Below are positions 62,133 to 64,000 of a DNA stretch of 64,000 nucleotides, in pieces. Under the pieces are notes generated by a model. It had not been told where the DNA came from. It was given only the letters and a program-made list of their open reading frames with translations, and made no database searches. Position 1 is the stretch's first letter. Each line of letters opens with the position of its first letter. The translations under genes were made by a program, and so were the position numbers. Origin of the DNA: Phycisphaerae bacterium (GTDB lineage: Bacteria; Planctomycetota; Phycisphaerae; Phycisphaerales; Phycisphaeraceae); the NCBI GenBank assembly GCA_030426385.1, contig JAUHYI010000003.1, positions 62,001 through 126,000 on the forward strand. Reading direction: 5' to 3'.

Positions 62133-62966
62133 ATGACCGAATGCGGATCAAAAACTGGTGTGGGTTTGGAATTGTTGTTCCTGGGCACAGGGACCAGCAC
62201 GGGCGTGCCGATGATCGGCTGCGATTGTCCCACGTGTGTGAGCGATGATCCGCATGATTCGCGCGATCGGCCTAGCGTGGTGTTGCGATATCCGGATCGC
62301 GATGCGGGGATCACGCGGGACTTGCTGATTGATACGACGCCGGACTTGCGGCAACAGGCGATACGTGAGGGGATGACGCGTTGCGATGGCGTGTTTTATA
62401 CGCACGCGCATGCGGATCATATTTTTGGATTGGATGATCTGCGGCGTTTCAATGCGGTGATGCAAACGCCGATCGATATTTATGCCGAAGCCGACACAAT
62501 CACGACGATTCGCCGTATTTTTCCGTATATTTTTGAGCCGCACACGAACGTGAACACGTCGTATGTGGCCCAGTTGATCGTGCATGAAATCAAGCCCGAC
62601 CAGGCGATGGCGATGTACGGTGCGATGTGGACGCCGTTGCGTGTGATGCATGGGCGCATGCCGATCCTGGGGTATCGCATTGATTTTGAAGGCGTGTCGA
62701 TTGCGTATTGCACGGACGTGTCGACGATTCCACCGCAGACCTATCCGCAGTTGCAAGGTGTGGATGTGTTGGTGATCGATGCGCTGCGCTATCGGCATCA
62801 TCCCACGCATATGACGGTGGATCAGGCGTTGGCAGTGATCGATCAGGTGCAGCCGAAGCAAGCATATTTCACGCACATCACGCATGATATTTTGCATGCG
62901 GATCTGTCATCACGATTGCCCGCCGGTGTGGCGTTGGCGCATGACGGCTTGCATTTGACGTTTTGA
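62133..62966 (+). CDS. MBL-fold metallo-hydrolase (PhnP-like)
   Basis: Beta-lactamase-fold hydrolase of 277 residues. LELLFLGTGTSTGVPMIGCDC with the following CPTC is typical of PhnP-like cyclic phosphodiesterases and relatives. The metal site is THAHADHIFG (HxHxDH), with later ligands in YCTDVSTIPP and HPTHMTVDQA. PhnP opens cyclic ribose phosphate in phosphonate breakdown, but no phn genes are near and many planctomycete homologues are of unknown use. The start is set at 62133 by the 6-nt-spaced TACAAT and the family N-terminus. Confidence 0.85.
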   Translation: MTECGSKTGVGLELLFLGTGTSTGVPMIGCDCPTCVSDDPHDSRDRPSVVLRYPDRDAGITRDLLIDTTPDLRQQAIREGMTRCDGVFYTHAHADHIFGLDDLRRFNAVMQTPIDIYAEADTITTIRRIFPYIFEPHTNVNTSYVAQLIVHEIKPDQAMAMYGAMWTPLRVMHGRMPILGYRIDFEGVSIAYCTDVSTIPPQTYPQLQGVDVLVIDALRYRHHPTHMTVDQALAVIDQVQPKQAYFTHITHDILHADLSSRLPAGVALAHDGLHLTF

Positions 62967-63022
62967 TTACCCGATGATTAGAGCGTTTGCATAATTTTTA
63001 GCCTAGCAATTTTCACGTTGAA

Positions 63023-63039
63023 CTAGCCGCTTAAGCGGC
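63023..63039. repeat. CTAGCCGCTTAAGCGGC palindromic unit
   Basis: GCCGC-TTAA-GCGGC stem between the convergent metallo-hydrolase and trpC genes, related to the CTAAGCCGCAAGCGG units. It could serve as a bidirectional transcription stop, but no T tract follows it. Confidence 0.5.
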
Positions 63040-63080
63040 CAGTCCGGGTTGCAAGACGGTCACAAATTGTGCAAGAGGCT

Positions 63081-63884
63081 CTACCCGATCAATTCGCGCA
63101 GTGCGACGCCGACATCGGGCTGGCGCATCAGGTGTTCGCCGACGAGAACGCGATGGATGCCCACCGCAGCGAGACGTTCGATATCGTCGTGGGTTTTGAT
63201 GCCGGATTCACTGACGAGTACGTCGAGGTTTTCCGCCATGCCCGCCAGGCGCAAGGTATGCGACAGGTCGGTGGTCATGGTGGTCAGGTTGCGATTGTTA
63301 ATGCCGAGCAAACAATATTGAGGCAAGGGAAAACCGATGTGGGGCCGAACACGTAAAAGGTTTTCGACCGTGTGAATTTCCAGCAGGGTGGTCAGGTGCA
63401 ATTCGGTGGCCAGGATTAATAGATCGAGCAACTGCGAATCGCTGGGAATGCACTCGGCGATCAGCAACACCGCATCGGCACCGGCAGCGCGCGATTCGTA
63501 CAACTGGTACGTGTCGATGATGAAATCCTTACGCAGCACGGGCAGGTCGACGGCCTGTTTGATCTGCGCGATGTAGTCGAGCGACCCCTGAAAAAAATGT
63601 GCGTCGGTGAGGCAACTGATCGCGGCGGCTCCGGCCTCGGCATAGGCCTTGGCAATGGCGACCGGGTCAAAATCGGGACGGATCAGACCGGCTGACGGGC
63701 TGGCTTTTTTGACCTCGGCGATCACTCGCAACGTCTGAGCAGGTTGGGTCACAGCGGCGAAAAAATTTCGCGGCGGCGCAGCGTCCTGGGCCCGGGCCTG
63801 TACCTCGGACAAGGGGCAATCCTGTTGCGCCGCGGCCAGTTCCACCTGTTTGTGGGCCACAATTTCTGCTAATTGGTCGGACAT
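63081..63884 (-). CDS. trpC: Indole-3-glycerol phosphate synthase
   Basis: Fourth enzyme of tryptophan synthesis: closes the indole ring of carboxyphenylamino-deoxyribulose phosphate. 267 residues from MSDQLAEIVAHK; the in-frame TTG 21 nt upstream is less likely. The TIM-barrel residues are all visible: IAEVKKASPSAGLI (Lys), LPVLRKDFIID (catalytic Lys), LTTLLEIH (Glu), LLGINNRNL (Asn) and VLVSESGI (Glu/Ser). No other trp gene is in the window, so it is dispersed, as in many planctomycetes. Confidence 0.97.
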   Translation of the reverse strand: MSDQLAEIVAHKQVELAAAQQDCPLSEVQARAQDAAPPRNFFAAVTQPAQTLRVIAEVKKASPSAGLIRPDFDPVAIAKAYAEAGAAAISCLTDAHFFQGSLDYIAQIKQAVDLPVLRKDFIIDTYQLYESRAAGADAVLLIAECIPSDSQLLDLLILATELHLTTLLEIHTVENLLRVRPHIGFPLPQYCLLGINNRNLTTMTTDLSHTLRLAGMAENLDVLVSESGIKTHDDIERLAAVGIHRVLVGEHLMRQPDVGVALRELIG

Positions 63885-64000
63885 AGCGGTTAGGATAACC
63901 CACAATCGCCCAGCACGTGCGGGCGGGACGAAAACGGCGATTTCAGCTCGTGAGGGGGGTGACTTAGCGGTATATCGGGGGTATTTGGAACGGGGAGGTA

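Noticed and set aside
63049-63356. Plus-strand frames at the end of trpC
   Set aside because: Antisense to trpC, whose catalytic residues are all identifiable.

Overview
The window is a chromosomal stretch of a planctomycete, possibly of class Phycisphaerae (class-level placement is a guess). The best marker is a secreted repeat protein (9985-12438, minus) whose N-terminus carries LESLEARVLLS, the LEPR-XLL type sequence of Planctomycetota surface proteins. A true formylglycine-generating enzyme, a PilZ/J-domain fusion, an Mla-type ABC system and dTDP-rhamnose genes fit. No tRNA, rRNA, CRISPR array, phage or insertion sequence was recognised.

Layout. 1-7.0 kb: a minus-strand phosphate uptake operon pstS-pstC-pstA-pstB, with pstB cut by the left edge, a Pho-box-like repeat upstream and a hairpin terminator after pstS. 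7.3-12.4 kb: a HerA/FtsK-type ATPase and the LEPR-XLL repeat protein. 12.7-16.3 kb: a chemoreceptor divergent from an outer-membrane barrel protein. 16.5-21.5 kb, minus: SIS-domain isomerase, DHDPS-family aldolase with an unusual C-terminal tail, ABC exporter, NAD-dependent epimerase-like protein. 22.1-27.9 kb, plus: ileS, a GNAT protein and an NtrC-type regulator. 28.1-30.9 kb: rmlA-rmlD-rmlB with overlapping ends. 31.1-34.5 kb: formylglycine-generating enzyme, an SRPBCC/GyrI-like fusion and a Gfo/Idh/MocA oxidoreductase. 34.6-42.4 kb: a probable amino-sugar catabolic locus, with a ceramidase-like hydrolase (minus) divergent from DeoR regulator, NagA-like deacetylase, NagB-like protein, class III aminotransferase and FGGY kinase (plus). 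42.7-45.6 kb, minus: radA and a degenerate GH10-like protein. 45.9-63.0 kb, mostly plus: ctpA-like protease, tsaD, a giant AsmA-like protein, a quinone oxidoreductase-like protein, a zinc-ribbon membrane protein (minus), a DegT aminotransferase, mlaF- and mlaD-like genes, cofactor-independent phosphoglycerate mutase, PilZ-J fusion and a PhnP-like hydrolase. trpC (minus) closes the window.

The most striking content is repetitive. Intergenic spaces are filled with a polar mosaic: phase-locked heptamers (mainly GTTAAAA; also GTAAGAA, GTTGGGA), short hairpin units, and G-rich blocks built on GGGGGAAATGTG. The same modules are also found in frame inside otherwise conserved genes (DegT aminotransferase, HerA-type ATPase, NtrC regulator, NagA, AsmA-like, MlaF). 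A different heptamer (AAATCAR) sits inside ileS and radA. The homopolymer tracts are slippage-prone, and one appears to separate pstA from its natural start. Two further patterns stand out: five genes carry a -10-like hexamer exactly 6 nt before the ATG, suggesting leaderless mRNAs, and the DeoR gene has a perfect palindrome inside its promoter spacer.

All calls come from reading the sequence. No database search was run, and residue positions are approximate unless a single residue is named.
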